Positions 26,901 to 37,915 of a stretch of 64,000 nucleotides of DNA are shown here, in pieces. Position numbers and translations under genes: made by a program. The DNA is taken from contig JAZARR010000070.1 of the NCBI GenBank assembly GCA_037389465.1, positions 2,136,501-2,200,500 of the forward strand. The letters run 5' to 3'. Under the pieces are notes generated by a model that was given only the letters and a program-made list of their open reading frames with translations, did no database searches and was not told the origin of the DNA. Source of the DNA: Baylisascaris procyonis. Taxonomy: Eukaryota > Nematoda > Chromadorea > Rhabditida > Ascarididae. How positions within the stretch are numbered: position 1 is the stretch's first letter; the number at the start of each line of letters is the position of its first letter.

Positions 26901-29522
26901 GGTATTCCATTCGAGTCATAGTTCCACCATCTTTAGGAACTACGTAGATATACATACCGATCCTTTCACCGTCTCCGAATTCATCGAATACACGAATTTC
27001 ATGCAAAGATCGTGCATTGCGCGGTGTATATCCCAGTTTAAAGTTGTCCACAGTTTTTGTAAAGAGTATCTTCACTGACGTTACAGCGGTGAAGAGAAGC
27101 ACTCCCTAAACGGAAATTTCATAGGTGAGTAGTGCGTTGCAACTGCTTTATGCTTTTTAATGTAATTTAGAATCTAATGGTCATGAAAAGGAGGCAATAA
27201 TCTGCAGCATTTATTATGTGAATGTGGAATTTTGAAACTATAAGCAAGGTAAATCGCTGCAGCAGATCGAATTATCGAAAAGAAACTCGTTATAAAAAGC
27301 TGTTATGAATCATATTCTGAGTACACAGAATATTATTGTGGGGTTATGACACTGTGCTAAGCATTGCATATATTGCACTTTCGATACCTTTTTCTTTACA
27401 GTGCATTATCTAGTTGAAAAAAACATTCAAGGAACTTATTAGAAATTGATGCCAAGAGAATGGGGGAATTTTTCATTGCAACAAAGAAAAAATCTATGGG
27501 AGTGAAAAATGCGAAAGGAGTAAATGAGGTTTGACTCGAATGCGCCAAGTGTCGAGGGGTGGCGCGCAAAAAGTATATAAACAAAGACAAAGAAGAAACA
27601 ACATTGAAAAGAAACAAATAATAAATCTTTATGAAATGAATTTGACACATTCGTTTGTTATTTTTTCATGCAGTTGATAGAAAAGTGAGGAATAATTTTT
27701 GGAAGCAATTTGATCGATTGAGCAACATTCATTTTCTTTAAAGAAGGTCCAAAGTGGCACTTTATCAGTTCGTCTACGCCGATTTTTATGCCTTAAAATG
27801 TGCAAAATTTCATCGAATATTTCTTCGTTATGTTCTAAAGATAAGATATCTAAGAAAAGATCAATGAATTTCGAAAGTTTTTTAATATGGGAGTGTAATT
27901 TGTGATCACGATCCACCTAAAGTTTCTATGACATTTCAAAAATTCCCGCGGCTGCCAATTAAAGGACCTCAAAGAGCACGCTAATTTTTCTGCGCAATGT
28001 GCCGCCATCGTCTCTGTTAATGTCTAATTCTATAGGCACTAGGACGTCATCCAACTGAAGAATATTCGAAGAGATAACACCAGCCCATTGATCGTTGACC
28101 ATAAAGTACTGCCTAAGAGTTTAGATTATCTTCTCTGAGTGCGCCAAATAACCTAAGCATCACTGTTTCCTTATTCTCGCTCGCAATACATTTCGATTTA
28201 GCAAGTCTGCCCCTCTAGCGCTGCCAGGGTGTTGAGCAGTGCTTTATCGGATGGGCATCCGTACCTATTCAGCCACAGGCGAGTCGGACACTCAATCTAG
28301 TATTCTTCGAAAAGTTGGACGAAATTGAAGTCAGCATGATCGCTACTCGTATCAATGCAGCGAAAACCAACAAAGATCCTTTCTGTCACTTCTCCGTTGT
28401 TGATTTTATCATTGCATCTAGTGAGATAAAAGCGCCTCCATAGATGTATACATTTCGAGCAGTTATAACCGGCAAGAGGGAATGGGTAAATTGCATTTTG
28501 AAAACAATTTGAGTGTGACAATAATGTCGTACAAAAAACTTTATTGAGAGCAAAAAACTTTCTCGGCTGGGTTTGATTGTTCACTTAAACGTTTTCATGT
28601 CACAACGATTGCATTCTCTTCTCGATAAGTGAAAAGCAGCTAAATAACAACAACAACAATAGCATAAATTTATGTTAGATTTTTTGCTAACATCTGCAGG
28701 TGTGAAATCAACAAAAAATCGATGGCGTTTAAAAGTGCACAAATATAGTGAACAATTGCAACGACGCAATCATCTTAAAATTGCCTAATGTTTTATTTTG
28801 CCATTTAAGACCTCACTGTTTGATAGATATGATGCAATCAACGTATATGATTTGGGGCAGTGTAAACTTTACCAAAAATTACCTAGGAAACATATTCTCA
28901 GTTAACCGCTACATCTTTATGTATTTGTTTTTTGTTCTTTCTCGCATATTTAAATCTTTTAGTGATTGTTTTCGTATAACCGTATATGATATAGAATATT
29001 ACTGATCAGCAACGAGAGAACATTTGAAAACAAGGAAAACATGAAAATAAATAATTTCTGCTCAAAAATGTGACAATATATGAATTATTGCCTATTGTAA
29101 TAAACGTCAAGCAAAATATATTCGATAATCGGTGTTTCTATTTAAGAAGCCGTTTTCTTATTAGAGTCGTTTCGAAACCCATCAGGGAAGGGCTCCTTCG
29201 AAATCATTACCCAGAAGTTTATTCATCAGCATAAATGCAATATTAGCATCGCGATTGAATCAACCATGGGCACAAAAAAACATGAGCGAACGATCCTGAG
29301 AGTTATGTGAAGAACAAATAAAATGTTTTTTGATGTTTGTACATTGTCTGACTTGAATCGAAAGGAAAATAAGAGCTGAGAATGAATGAAAAATTTCGGA
29401 AAAATCTTTCAAAAAATACTTACAATGATAACGACGAATGGAAATTCAGCGACAATATATGCAAGTTGTCGAAAGAAAGCCTCCAGAAAGCGTACGAGAA
29501 TTGGTAACTTATTTGCACGCAT
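14926..29522 (-). CDS. Patched-related (PTR) sterol-sensing/RND-family membrane protein, complete
   Basis: PTR proteins are 12-helix relatives of Patched and Dispatched, greatly expanded in nematodes, with roles in cuticle, moulting and lipid or sterol handling. Coding exons 5'->3' (minus): 29424-29522 (ATG 29520-29522), 26782-27105, 26018-26304, 24607-24775, 23385-23529, 22887-22990, 20784-21041, 20128-20298, 19320-19663, 18805-18913, 17729-17912, 15636-15901, 14926-15021 (TGA 14926-14928). Every junction is GT/AG with matching phase, giving 851 residues. Helix 1 is split between exons 1 and 2 (FPFVVII|GVLLFTAV). It is followed by a large loop with YIYVVPKDGG and FCSSFC, the sterol-sensing-like helices 2-6 including AIGVDDSF (about 341-347) and SITITSLTNVVAFGISSF, helix 7, a second loop (EKLFLWDSPLVE, KVGNLSDP), and helices 8-12 with WGIDLDPIS and SIGLSVDFPAH (about 755-764). 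Acidic residues sit at both RND proton-path positions. The acceptor TTATTCCAG at 29542 just upstream of the ATG could be a trans-splice or 5'UTR site. The exact family member cannot be named. The donor after exon 24607-24775 and the acceptor of 24775 (TTTAAG) are the weakest sites. Confidence 0.94.
15961..15994. repeat. GA-rich purine tract
   Basis: GAAGAGGAGGAGAGAGAAAG followed by (GA)n, just outside the acceptor of PTR exon 15636-15901. On the transcribed strand it is a pyrimidine-rich tract upstream of the branch/acceptor region. Confidence 0.85.
16853..17112 (+). other. GC-rich island with open frame inside PTR intron
   Basis: It is clearly more GC-rich than the surrounding intron (17729 to 15901). 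The plus strand is open for 86 codons (motifs MAEWVVTVLLSGRTAVDCSA, RREQSLVSRLHAISELVLRS), antisense to PTR. No domain was recognised. It may be a fragment of a dispersed repeat or transposon, or a retro-inserted coding piece. Confidence 0.3.
17291..17327. repeat. Short tandem repeat, 23-bp period
   Basis: AAGTCAGGATAGCC occurs at 17291-17304 and 17314-17327, in a PTR intron. Confidence 0.8.
21430..21960. repeat. ATT/TTA-rich low-complexity tract
   Basis: Degenerate trinucleotide-like AT-rich DNA (TATTATTATT and variants) within a PTR intron. It surrounds the 39-bp hairpin. No coding potential seen. Confidence 0.7.
21623..21714. repeat. Perfect 39-bp inverted repeat (hairpin) in PTR intron
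   Basis: 21623-21661 and 21676-21714 are exact reverse complements around a 14-nt loop. The stem begins TGTTAGCAATAATAGTATTG. It sits in the 1.85-kb intron between PTR exons 22887-22990 and 20784-21041, inside ATT/TTA-rich low-complexity DNA. Confidence 0.95.
26607..26631. repeat. (AT)n microsatellite in PTR intron
   Basis: About 12 AT units in the intron between exons 26782-27105 and 26018-26304. Confidence 0.95.
27629..28112 (-). CDS. Unidentified coding exons nested in PTR intron 1, same strand
   Basis: Not recognised. Two protein-like open stretches lie inside the first intron of the PTR gene. Exon 27968-28112 starts after an ACTCTTAG acceptor (one-base lead-in) and carries motifs such as VNDQWAGVISSNIL and IELDINRDDGGTLRRKISV. 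Its best donor is GAG|GTCCTT, a weak site, which ends it in phase 0. Exon 27629-27916 starts in phase 0 after CTTTAG and runs 95 codons to TAA, with charged, helix-like content (FIDLFLDILSLEHNEEIFDEI, RHKNRRRRTDK). The phases agree, which supports one protein of at least 143 residues whose 5' part is missing. A further protein-like frame ends at about 28297 (motif VTERIFVGFRCIDTSS) but has no donor in the right phase, so I leave it out. Alternatives are a nested gene, an alternative PTR-locus transcript, or a pseudogene. Confidence 0.45.
28201..28300 (-). other. GC-rich coding-like island in PTR intron 1
   Basis: A GC-rich patch in AT-rich intron. The minus strand reads CPTRLWLNRYGCPSDKALLN then TLAALEGQTC and a stop. 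It is too short to assign and has no clear donor. It could be a dispersed-repeat fragment or belong to the nested candidate gene. Confidence 0.25.
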
Positions 29523-29541
29523 AATTTTAATGAAAAAATTG

Positions 29542-32500
29542 CTGGAATAATATTTTCTTAAGCATATATCGCAAAAATCCGTTAAAATTTTCGATAAGCG
29601 ATAAAATGAAAAAGCGCCAACACTCTAAAATAGAAATATAGAAACAAAGCAGTCAATGAAATAGAACAGCGAGAAATACAAATAATCATATCACAGTTAC
29701 GGGAAGAAGCAATATTCAAAAGTTCTCGAAATTCAAAATGAAAGCATTTTTGATTCCTCCAACTACAAATTAATTATTACCTATCTGACATCCATCAAAT
29801 TTTTGAGGAAAGAGAACAGGCTAGCAATATAAAAGGCTATAGTAAGTCGATCCCCTATTCATTCCAACAGATTTCTTATACATAATAGCCAATTGCCGCA
29901 ATATAAACCTAGACTGTGGAAAGAAGTCCATTCGATTATGGAGTCACAAAAACTACATCATACATACGGATATGCTAAATAAAAAACAATTTATTAAGGG
30001 GAATGTCCTAGAGGGCTACGAACAACATGCGCTTTACGGCGGCATGATAGATTTTTTGGATAATGGCTTATATTTGATTCTAACTTGTTACCGTTGAAAC
30101 TAATCCTATATGATAGAATGAATGTGAAATATCACTTTCTGGAAGTAAATCAGCGACCGCAATCATGCGAAAAATGCTAATGGGTGTAGCGAAATAGATG
30201 TTATGATGAAGAATGCCCTTAAATGACGAAGAAAAAAATACAATTTTCGCAATGGTTTTTCAATGGGAATACCTATGAAAACTTCACCTTTCCGTCAACA
30301 GTCTCTCATTCATAAATATTGTCGACTTTTCCGTCCGCACATAAACTCCCGCATCTTTGGTACTACTTTTAGGTAATTCGTCAGCGTTACAGTGTCGAAA
30401 AAAACGGAGAACACAAAAGACACAGAATTAAAAATGCCTGTAGAATAGAACTGCCTATCGATGCATTTTGAATATAAATTAAAGCTCCAAGCTTATAGAA
30501 CTCTAGGAGTGAAAAATATGGTGAAATTATATGTGAAGATTAAAACATAAAATATTACATTAAAATGCGACATAAAAACTTTCTTATTTAGCGAATAAAT
30601 TAGTTCTTGTTCCCTCGTATAGTAGTTTGAACATTGAATCATCAAATGTGCTCGGGAAGTCCACTTCATTTATGCCTCTATTTCTTCAGAACAACATGTT
30701 AAAAGAATTCTTAAATTTCCTAAATGTGGTTATCAATTCTACAGGGTCTATTCAATCACTGGAGGAATGAACATTTTACAATTAAATAAGGAAGTTAGAA
30801 TTGCCCTAGAATTTAACCGTTCGAACATCAAAGTCCATCAAGTCAATAAAGTCAACAGGACGACCTATAGGTTTCATAATCGAACATTAAGAGTATGGAT
30901 TCTTGATGATTTTGCTCCGAAGACATTCAAGCACAGATGGTGAGCTTAAATCAGCACCAACTTCAAAAAAAAGTTCAGCTGGATGTGGACAATATTGCAT
31001 TACCAAGCCGGCAAGAGTGCTATGCAAACCAATATGAATAACGATGTGTACAAAGATTGAAATTGAAAACTACAGATGAGTTACAAATTAAATGAAGGCC
31101 GTGAAAAAATTTGAATGTGCATGCCGAGATTTGAATATAGAAAGCTGAGCAATAGAAATGCGCCGACTTTAAATGTTCATGACCTTCATATGAGCACAGG
31201 CTGTTTTGATTCTGAGCGTGAAAGTCTCGAACTTCTTGTGTTCAAATACTCCTGTTTAACAATTATCCTGTTACTGAAAAAAAAAAGCAACAACTTCGGA
31301 ACTCGTCACTATCGCTCCCTGGCAATTTATACACCTTTCCGAGTTCAGTACTGTATGGCAATGAGGGAAATTCCGCAACAACATGTCTGTGGTAGGTAAA
31401 CGAAGAGAGACTCCAAATTTGTGCATTTCGCAAACCAGTGCGGCCAACGCGTCTTTCTTGAACTGAAAAAAAAAAAACAAAAAAAAAAACAACGAGCGTT
31501 GTTCATTCGTTGATGATGAGGGCACCTTTTCGCTAGATGATGAGGTGCTCTTGATTTTAGCTGCATTAAATCAGAATTAATAAATTTAGTCTACTATTAC
31601 ATTTCACTTCCCATATTTTGACATTATTTTACCAATATCCTTGAAATACAGCTTGTGAAGTTTATTGACTTTGCAGAGTGCATTTAGACAATACAGGTGG
31701 GCACAGATTGATGTTCGAATGTTCGGATTGCTATAGCTACATTATTTTTAATAACTAAAGTTTTCGATGAACGCCAATGATGGATAGGCCTATAAAACGA
31801 AATGACATCGACCCTTACAACATCAAAGTTCAGATTGCATGCTGCAAATGCGACTACATTAAAATGGAATAAGCTCCTTCTGATCCCGACCGCACTGAAT
31901 AAGACCGACTTTGATGACTCCTAATTATAGACCAATAAATCCATCGAGAAATGGGCGTTTCAAAATTTGCTTCTGTGACCATGAAATAATAATATCTTCT
32001 GCAGATAATATTCAATAGACAGCAAAAAAAGAAATCTCAAAAAGTATTTCAGACATGCGCAGCAAATGCGACTCTCTATCAAAATGCCAAACTGAAGTGG
32101 ATAAGAGCACTTCTTTATTAGAACGAACTTGATTTAGTGAAAAGAAGAGACTCTTTCATTCAGAGATTTCGCTAACTCTTAAGAGGTATTGTTTCGGTTT
32201 TTTCATGAGCAGAACTCTATGTTACTTGCAATAATAATAACATCAGTGGGAGAAAGAAACGAGTCAAAGAAAGCTACAATAAAGATGATTTCCTCCATTA
32301 TAATTCGAAAAATGATAGGGTTAGAAAAAATCGGAAGGAAAATTAAACGGGTGTTATGTGTTAAAGAGATGCGCTTGAGGAAGAGCCATTTGAATCAGAA
32401 GAATTGTAGTTGAAAAATTATTAGCAATAAATTAAACTATAACTTCATAAAATCTCTTCCTCACAAGGGAGAAATGATGAGCTAACGGAAATAAATGGCA

Positions 32501-33205
32501 GTGATGGAAGAAGGAAGTTTTCCTCAAAGGCAACGAACGCAACCGACCAAAGGTTTCTTTCGGTCAGTAACCCATCAAAAGTAATCGATTGCAAAGGAAA
32601 CTCCATTCAAATGACCGAATTTAGAAGCAGTCAGCCGATCACCATCATAAAACATCAGTAAAAACGTAAGTTGGATTAAGGCCGCTCAAAGTTGTAAAGC
32701 TTCGTTCGATTGTACAGTTGACCGAAAGCAATCGCTTTGAAACCTAATTTCAGTTCCATCCGAAAAAGCGGATCAACTGATGCTTTTTGGTTGATGACAA
32801 ACGACCATAATTTCCACTTGAAGCCGAACCACTGTTAAAATACACTATTCATTGCGATATTACGGAACTATGTTTGATGGGTGCAGCATCATTTCAGATG
32901 AGAAATACGACGTGGATTCTAGCAAATGAGTCCAAAGCAGGGATCGAAACGGACCACAATATAGGCCAAACAATAGACCACTCCGAACGGCTGGATATTT
33001 GGCAAAGCACCTCTTCAAGAATTTAGGACTACTAGAGGTGCAGATGCAAGGAAATACTTCAAAAAGAATGAGAACAAGATAAGGAATGAGAACACAGTCA
33101 TGAAAGGCATATCTTAAACGGACATTGAAATCGCAGCAGAAAAACAATTCGAAGGAAAAAAAAAAACAACACGAGACAAAAGCAATAAACTTGGTGCCAT
33201 CATGG
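29542..33205. other. Upstream region of PTR gene, no confident gene
   Basis: It presumably contains the PTR promoter and possibly 5' exons; TTATTCCAG abuts position 29541. A 116-codon hydrophobic minus-strand frame (32860-33210) abuts the outer edge of repeat arm A but has no recognised family or splice support. Confidence 0.4.
31271..31560 (-). CDS. Candidate exon(s) upstream of the PTR gene, interrupted by T-tract
   Basis: Not recognised. After an AATGCAG acceptor at 31561-31563 the minus strand reads a Ser/Lys-rich stretch (KIKSTSSSSEKVPSSSTNEQ), then a pair of T-runs ending in a perfect TTTTTTCAG. Beyond it the frame continues (FKKDALAALVCEMHKFGVSL, PTTDMLLRNF) to a stop near 31271. If the T-rich piece is an intron it is only about 33 nt, shorter than normal for nematodes. 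If it is translated it gives an implausible poly-Phe. It lies about 2 kb upstream of the PTR start on the same strand but has no matching donor linking it to PTR. Confidence 0.25.
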
Positions 33206-35835
33206 AACAAGAACTAACCTTTAAAAAACATCATCACACTCCCTCCAGATCACTTTCTATCAATGCCTGTCACATCCGCACAATTAGACGTCTCATCACA
33301 GCGACAAGAGCAGGAACCATGATCAACAGACTACACATTTCCAAGAAGAGAAAATGCCTATAGCAAAGATTTGCAACGGAAACAATCCTAACATCAAACA
33401 AAAAATCAACAACCCTTATCTAAGAGATATTCATAATTGTTAAACAATTGATCATATAGCTGACAGCTCCGAACGGCATATATGACATAACCTTCAAAAA
33501 TCTAAACAAGATCAGATTTGCGTGATCTGATATGGATTTGCGTGATCAAAGACCTGAAAACTCGGCTACAGCCACCCACAACACAACGTTTTTTTTCAGT
33601 TTGACTACAACAAACAGTAACTAAGGGCCATCCTTTCTTTGATGGTCTCCCTGTACAGTAATATACTCAGTAGGCTGTAGCTTTTCAGTCGCAATTAACA
33701 AAGAAAATTGCAAAACATCATAAAAACAATGCGATGTACTGACGTGAAAGAAGTACAAATTACACGATTGACGCATCACTGATTAAACACAGCAAAAAGA
33801 AGTGATCGGCTCTATCATCATCGAAACAATAAAATATAACTACACTGTAAATGGCATAAATCAATGAAGTTGTAAAGCCCTTATGCGGCACTTTCAACGG
33901 CATATGGAAGGTCTACTTTTGATGCAAACGATTTCAAACATGTTCGTACGAATAACATATTACAAACCGAAAACAAATGTTATACTGATTTATTGACATG
34001 GGGCAGATTAACTAGATGTTCAGTGCTACACATACAATTGATCGCTCATCGTTATCCCCCTCCCCTCCCTCGTCTCCTCGTAGCATCGCTGCAACCTGAA
34101 CCTTCCCGGCATAGCATTCTTCTATACCCCAACGAATCGAATCGATTTTCTGCTCGGTAAGAGTTATTTTGAAACAGTCTTTTAAATACTACATATTGCA
34201 GCAAAGTGCATCTTGCATATACCGAATTTCTAGGCATTCAATTTTTTTGCTCATTTCATCTGACAGAAACATGAGAAATGGTAAACTACCGTTCGCATTC
34301 TTTTGCGATGGGAGTTTGTTTGAGATTGAGAGAATTCCAACGTTCTGGTAGGAGGCAGATTTATGTTGCAACCGAAAAACAAGAGAGAAGTTAAAAGCAA
34401 ATCCAACGGAAACTTCAATATGGAACTAAAATTCAATCGATCGGTTGCTATCCAAGCGCCGCATAACATAGCGTTGATATAATCTGAGGCGCTTCGATTA
34501 CAATCGAATACTTCTGTGTTCATCATTGTGTGTTGAGCCGTCTATGCGGTATTCTGAGAGTGGTATTCCGATAACTGGATCAATACTACAAAATTTTTTA
34601 AAGTTTACTCTGTTTAATAAATATGGAAATGAGAAAGAGTAGAAAATTGGATGGCATAATAGGAGAAAGGAAGTTGAATCAGAATATTTTTTTATATTAC
34701 ATGAGAATATTTCAACCCAATTTAAGATAGAAGGTTCTCGCATTGACCATCGAAAAGGTTTCGCTTCACATCGCTTTCTTTACTACAATTTTTTGACGTT
34801 CTTTGAGACGTAAATAACGACTACACCACAGAACTTTTTCGTATTTGTGGCGACAGAAGTTCTTTTTTGACCGATCGACTAGAACGCAATATTCTATCAG
34901 TAAATAAAGATGGAAGATGTATGCTACGTTCCATGTAATGAAATTATCGAAATGAGCGATTTTATCGACGCAGCACAAAATGGATAGAAATTGATGATTA
35001 CAAATGAAAGAGAGCAATTGCTCGTTCTACTACGAAGTAATGTTAATAGCTGAGTTACAAAACTCGCTAAGGGCTAAACTGTGAAAAACATTGATAGTTC
35101 AAATACTAACATCATGATTGATTGAGTATTGGTTTATCGGATAGACATGACCAGAATGCGGAATTTTTTTTAAGGACATCGCTAGGGGGATACAGCTAAC
35201 GTAGAGTCGGTCTTGTTTTGTTGGGGACACGATAATGCATACATTTTGCAATGCTGCAAACAATGCGCTATGACTCGTGCAGTCGTGATTTGATGGTGTT
35301 GCTAATTGAGACGCTGCTCTTTGGTATCGAAACCTTTGAATGGCTGAAACGTGTTTACCACAATTTTCAATCGATTTGTTTGCTGATAAAAACATTTGAA
35401 TGCATTTTATCAACAAATTTCGTTGAAACGAATGAACAGTTGGCCGAATTTCATCATTTCTAGAAATCTTAGTGAGAGACGACTGAATTTTGATGTTCAC
35501 AAAATGCAAAAAAAAAGAATTCACGTTGGATGGCATTCAGATATTACCACCATTGGTCTAAATGTGTCGAATTCATCAAAATATCATCCAACCATCATGA
35601 GAGGTATATAAGATCGATTCGATACGATGTGCTATTTTTGATGAACAAAGAAGGTACGGTAAGGCCAAATTGATTATAAACTAGGCTAGCAAACAGATTG
35701 GTAAATTTGGTAGTGGTGAATGGACTGATGATGAATTTTGATTTATCGGGTCTGCCGGATTCGGATAACTGCAATGCTCTCTTTTCAAGCTCATTACTCC
35801 TATGACATAACCACGTTTTCGTTATTTCTCATACT
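33206..35835. repeat. Large inverted repeat, arm A (2.63 kb)
   Basis: This interval is the reverse complement of 44702-47332 over its full length. I followed the match from the outer end (AACAAGAACTAACC at 33206) to the inner end (GTTATTTCTCATACT at 35835). Only scattered single-base differences and one-base indels were seen, so identity is about 99% by eye. No transposase, polymerase or integrase motif was recognised. The longest open frame (35099-35536, minus, 145 codons) is shortened by a one-base deletion in the other arm. The outer 0.35 kb is the broken receptor-like fragment. Confidence 0.93.
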
Positions 35836-35989
35836 AAATGCTTCGCAAAGACAGAAGACCAGTACTTCGAATCCGGCGCCCTTGCACCAAATGGCTTATT
35901 ATGATAGAATAGAACAAATTGTTAGATGCTTGCAAGAAATGTTATGTCAAGGGATAAGGCTCTTGGCTACGCTTTGCCGTTGTGGTTGG

Positions 35990-36266
35990 CTGTAGCCGAC
36001 TTTTCAGATCTTTGAGATTATCGATCATATCAGATCACGCAAATCCGATCTTGTTTAGATTTTTGAAGGTTATGACATATGTGCGGTTTGGGGCTGTCAG
36101 CCATATGATCAGTTGCTTGGCAATTATGAATATCTCTCAGATAACGGTTGTTTTTTTGTATGATCTTAGGATTCTTTCTGTTGGCAGTCATCGCTATAGG
36201 CGGGTTCTCTTCTTCGAAATGACGAGTCTGTTGATCATCATTCCCGCAATTCTTACGGAGTTTTGA
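35990..36266 (+). pseudogene. Seven-TM receptor-like fragment, open copy
   Basis: The plus strand after CGACTTTTCAG is open to TGA at 36264-36266. It encodes a two-helix membrane fragment: RFGAVSHMISCLAIMNISQI leading into a hydrophobic stretch, then RILSV, HRYRR and a second helix (MTSLLIIIPAIL). This layout resembles helices 3-4 of nematode chemoreceptor GPCRs, which is inference from shape, not from a family signature. About 80% identical DNA occurs in the outer part of arm B (46975-47260) and, inverted, in arm A (33270-33590). There the same reading frame has a TAG in place of the CAG codon. The differences between copies are largely conservative (I/V, F/L), pointing to past coding constraint. 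No remaining receptor exons were identified, so I treat it as a fragment. Confidence 0.35.
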
Positions 36267-37025
36267 GATCATTTTATTATAGGAATGTAATTTTACAAAA
36301 GAAAATTTTGTGAAAGGCTTCAAGTGATTTATCGATCAGTCAATAAGAGGGCGTCGATGATCCGAAAATTGACCAGATTTCTTTTAGATTGGGTCAATTA
36401 TGAGCAGGGAAGTTTGTAGGAAATATTTACCAGGGAAAAATTTTACGCGGAAAATTCCGAGCAAGTTACGTTTTTTACTTTTGAGATGATGAAACTTGAT
36501 ATTTATAGTGGTCGAAATAGATATCGTCATTTTGATTTCTTTTTTTTTTACAAAATTGACATTCTCGAGAGCAGAATTTATATTGTTAGGCGATCATTTC
36601 ACCGAATTCTCTATCGAGATCATTTTTAGAATGCAAAATTCGCGAAATTATTGCTAATTTTTCTAAAATATTGCAAACGAAATTTTCGAAGACTCCATAG
36701 AAACTGTTCGAGGACAGTATGTCTTAGCATAATGACAAGAGGAGTCGAAATTATTGAAGAACTTTGATATTTTACCCTCAATAAAATGATAAGTTCATGA
36801 TTTTTGTTTGCTTGCATTACAGCATTTTCTACATCCTTTGGAAAAGAACCCCGGCGTCAAAAAGATTTTCTGCAAATAAAAGTATTCGATTGCATTTCCA
36901 AAGGAGCAAATTTGTGCATTGAATTTTCCACAAAATCCAATAATCCCTAAAAGTTATATCTCTATATGATGGCACTTTAAACTTTTCTCTAATTTGCTGC
37001 GCAGAAATTGCTTCAAAACCTGTTC
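36261..37025. repeat. Foldback element, left arm
   Basis: Reverse complement of 37916-38683. The match runs from TTTTGAGATCATTT at the outer end to AAAACCTG near 37025. It is near-identical in the middle (36600-36830) and more diverged (roughly 80%) toward the inner end. It contains a 63-codon frame mirrored in the other arm with two residue changes; at this DNA identity that is not evidence of coding. Confidence 0.9.
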
Positions 37026-37915
37026 TTTAGAGGAAAAAAGCTCATCGCATTTTCGAAATTGACATGGCACGTTGTTTTAAGAAAGTATAACGAAGCTCAT
37101 CCTTGCCCGAAAGAACCGTTCATTTACGTTGTTGAGTGTTATTCGCATTGATAAACTATGGAACAGTTCAAAAGGAACCGATGCAATAATGGTTATAACC
37201 GACCGTTCGAATTTCTCTCTGGAACAAGAGAATTTCAATCACTTTTTACAGACTGAATTTAGTTTTGACCTTCTTCGGTTTTTCCGTCGATTACAAGTGG
37301 AGTTCGATTTCATATGAACGCCTTCGATCTGGTAGTGCTTGAGTGGCCTCTTCCATCAGTATAAAATATGGTATGTAGCATTAGAATCTTCGAGAATTCC
37401 GCGAGAGTGAAATCTGTTCTCCATTAGTGAGAGTGCAAATTTTGATATTTTAGAAAACAGCTAAAAATAACTTTTAAGCGAGTGGATATTGATTTACTGG
37501 AGTACAAAAGTCCACTGTGTAGAGACGATTCAAATGCTAGGAAGGAGGAGGGAGAGGGGGCTATAACGATGTTTGCACCAAAAAAATTGATCTTTACAGG
37601 TCCTCTTGATCAATTTATACAATTTTCTTTTCTGATAATATGTCTACATTACTCTTATTTGCGTTATTTGCAGGACAATCTTTTTGTTATCATTATGATG
37701 CATAGAGCTGATGATCTCTCCACGTTCTCTGTATTGTATTGATACGTGAACTTTGTATTTTGTGGTTTTTCCACAAGGTAAAATAATACTTCCTGCTTCA
37801 GTTGACGTTCATTGTACGCATTTCATGCCATTCTCATTTCTTTTATTTTGCAATGAAGTGTTGTGCAGAATTTATTGAGGACAGACGGAGGATTGCTCTT
37901 ACCACCATATCTCAT

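Noticed and set aside
32860..33210. Hydrophobic 116-codon minus-strand frame as a GPCR exon
   Set aside because: It has membrane-like runs but partly from T-tracts; no splice sites or family motifs, and it stops at the repeat edge.
35099..35536. 145-codon frame in repeat arm A as a transposon protein
   Set aside because: The matching frame in arm B is shortened by a one-base indel and no catalytic motif is visible, so I do not call it a protein gene.
36626..36817. 63-codon frame shared by both foldback arms (also 38123-38314)
   Set aside because: Conservation is explained by arm DNA identity; no evidence of selection or a start/splice context.
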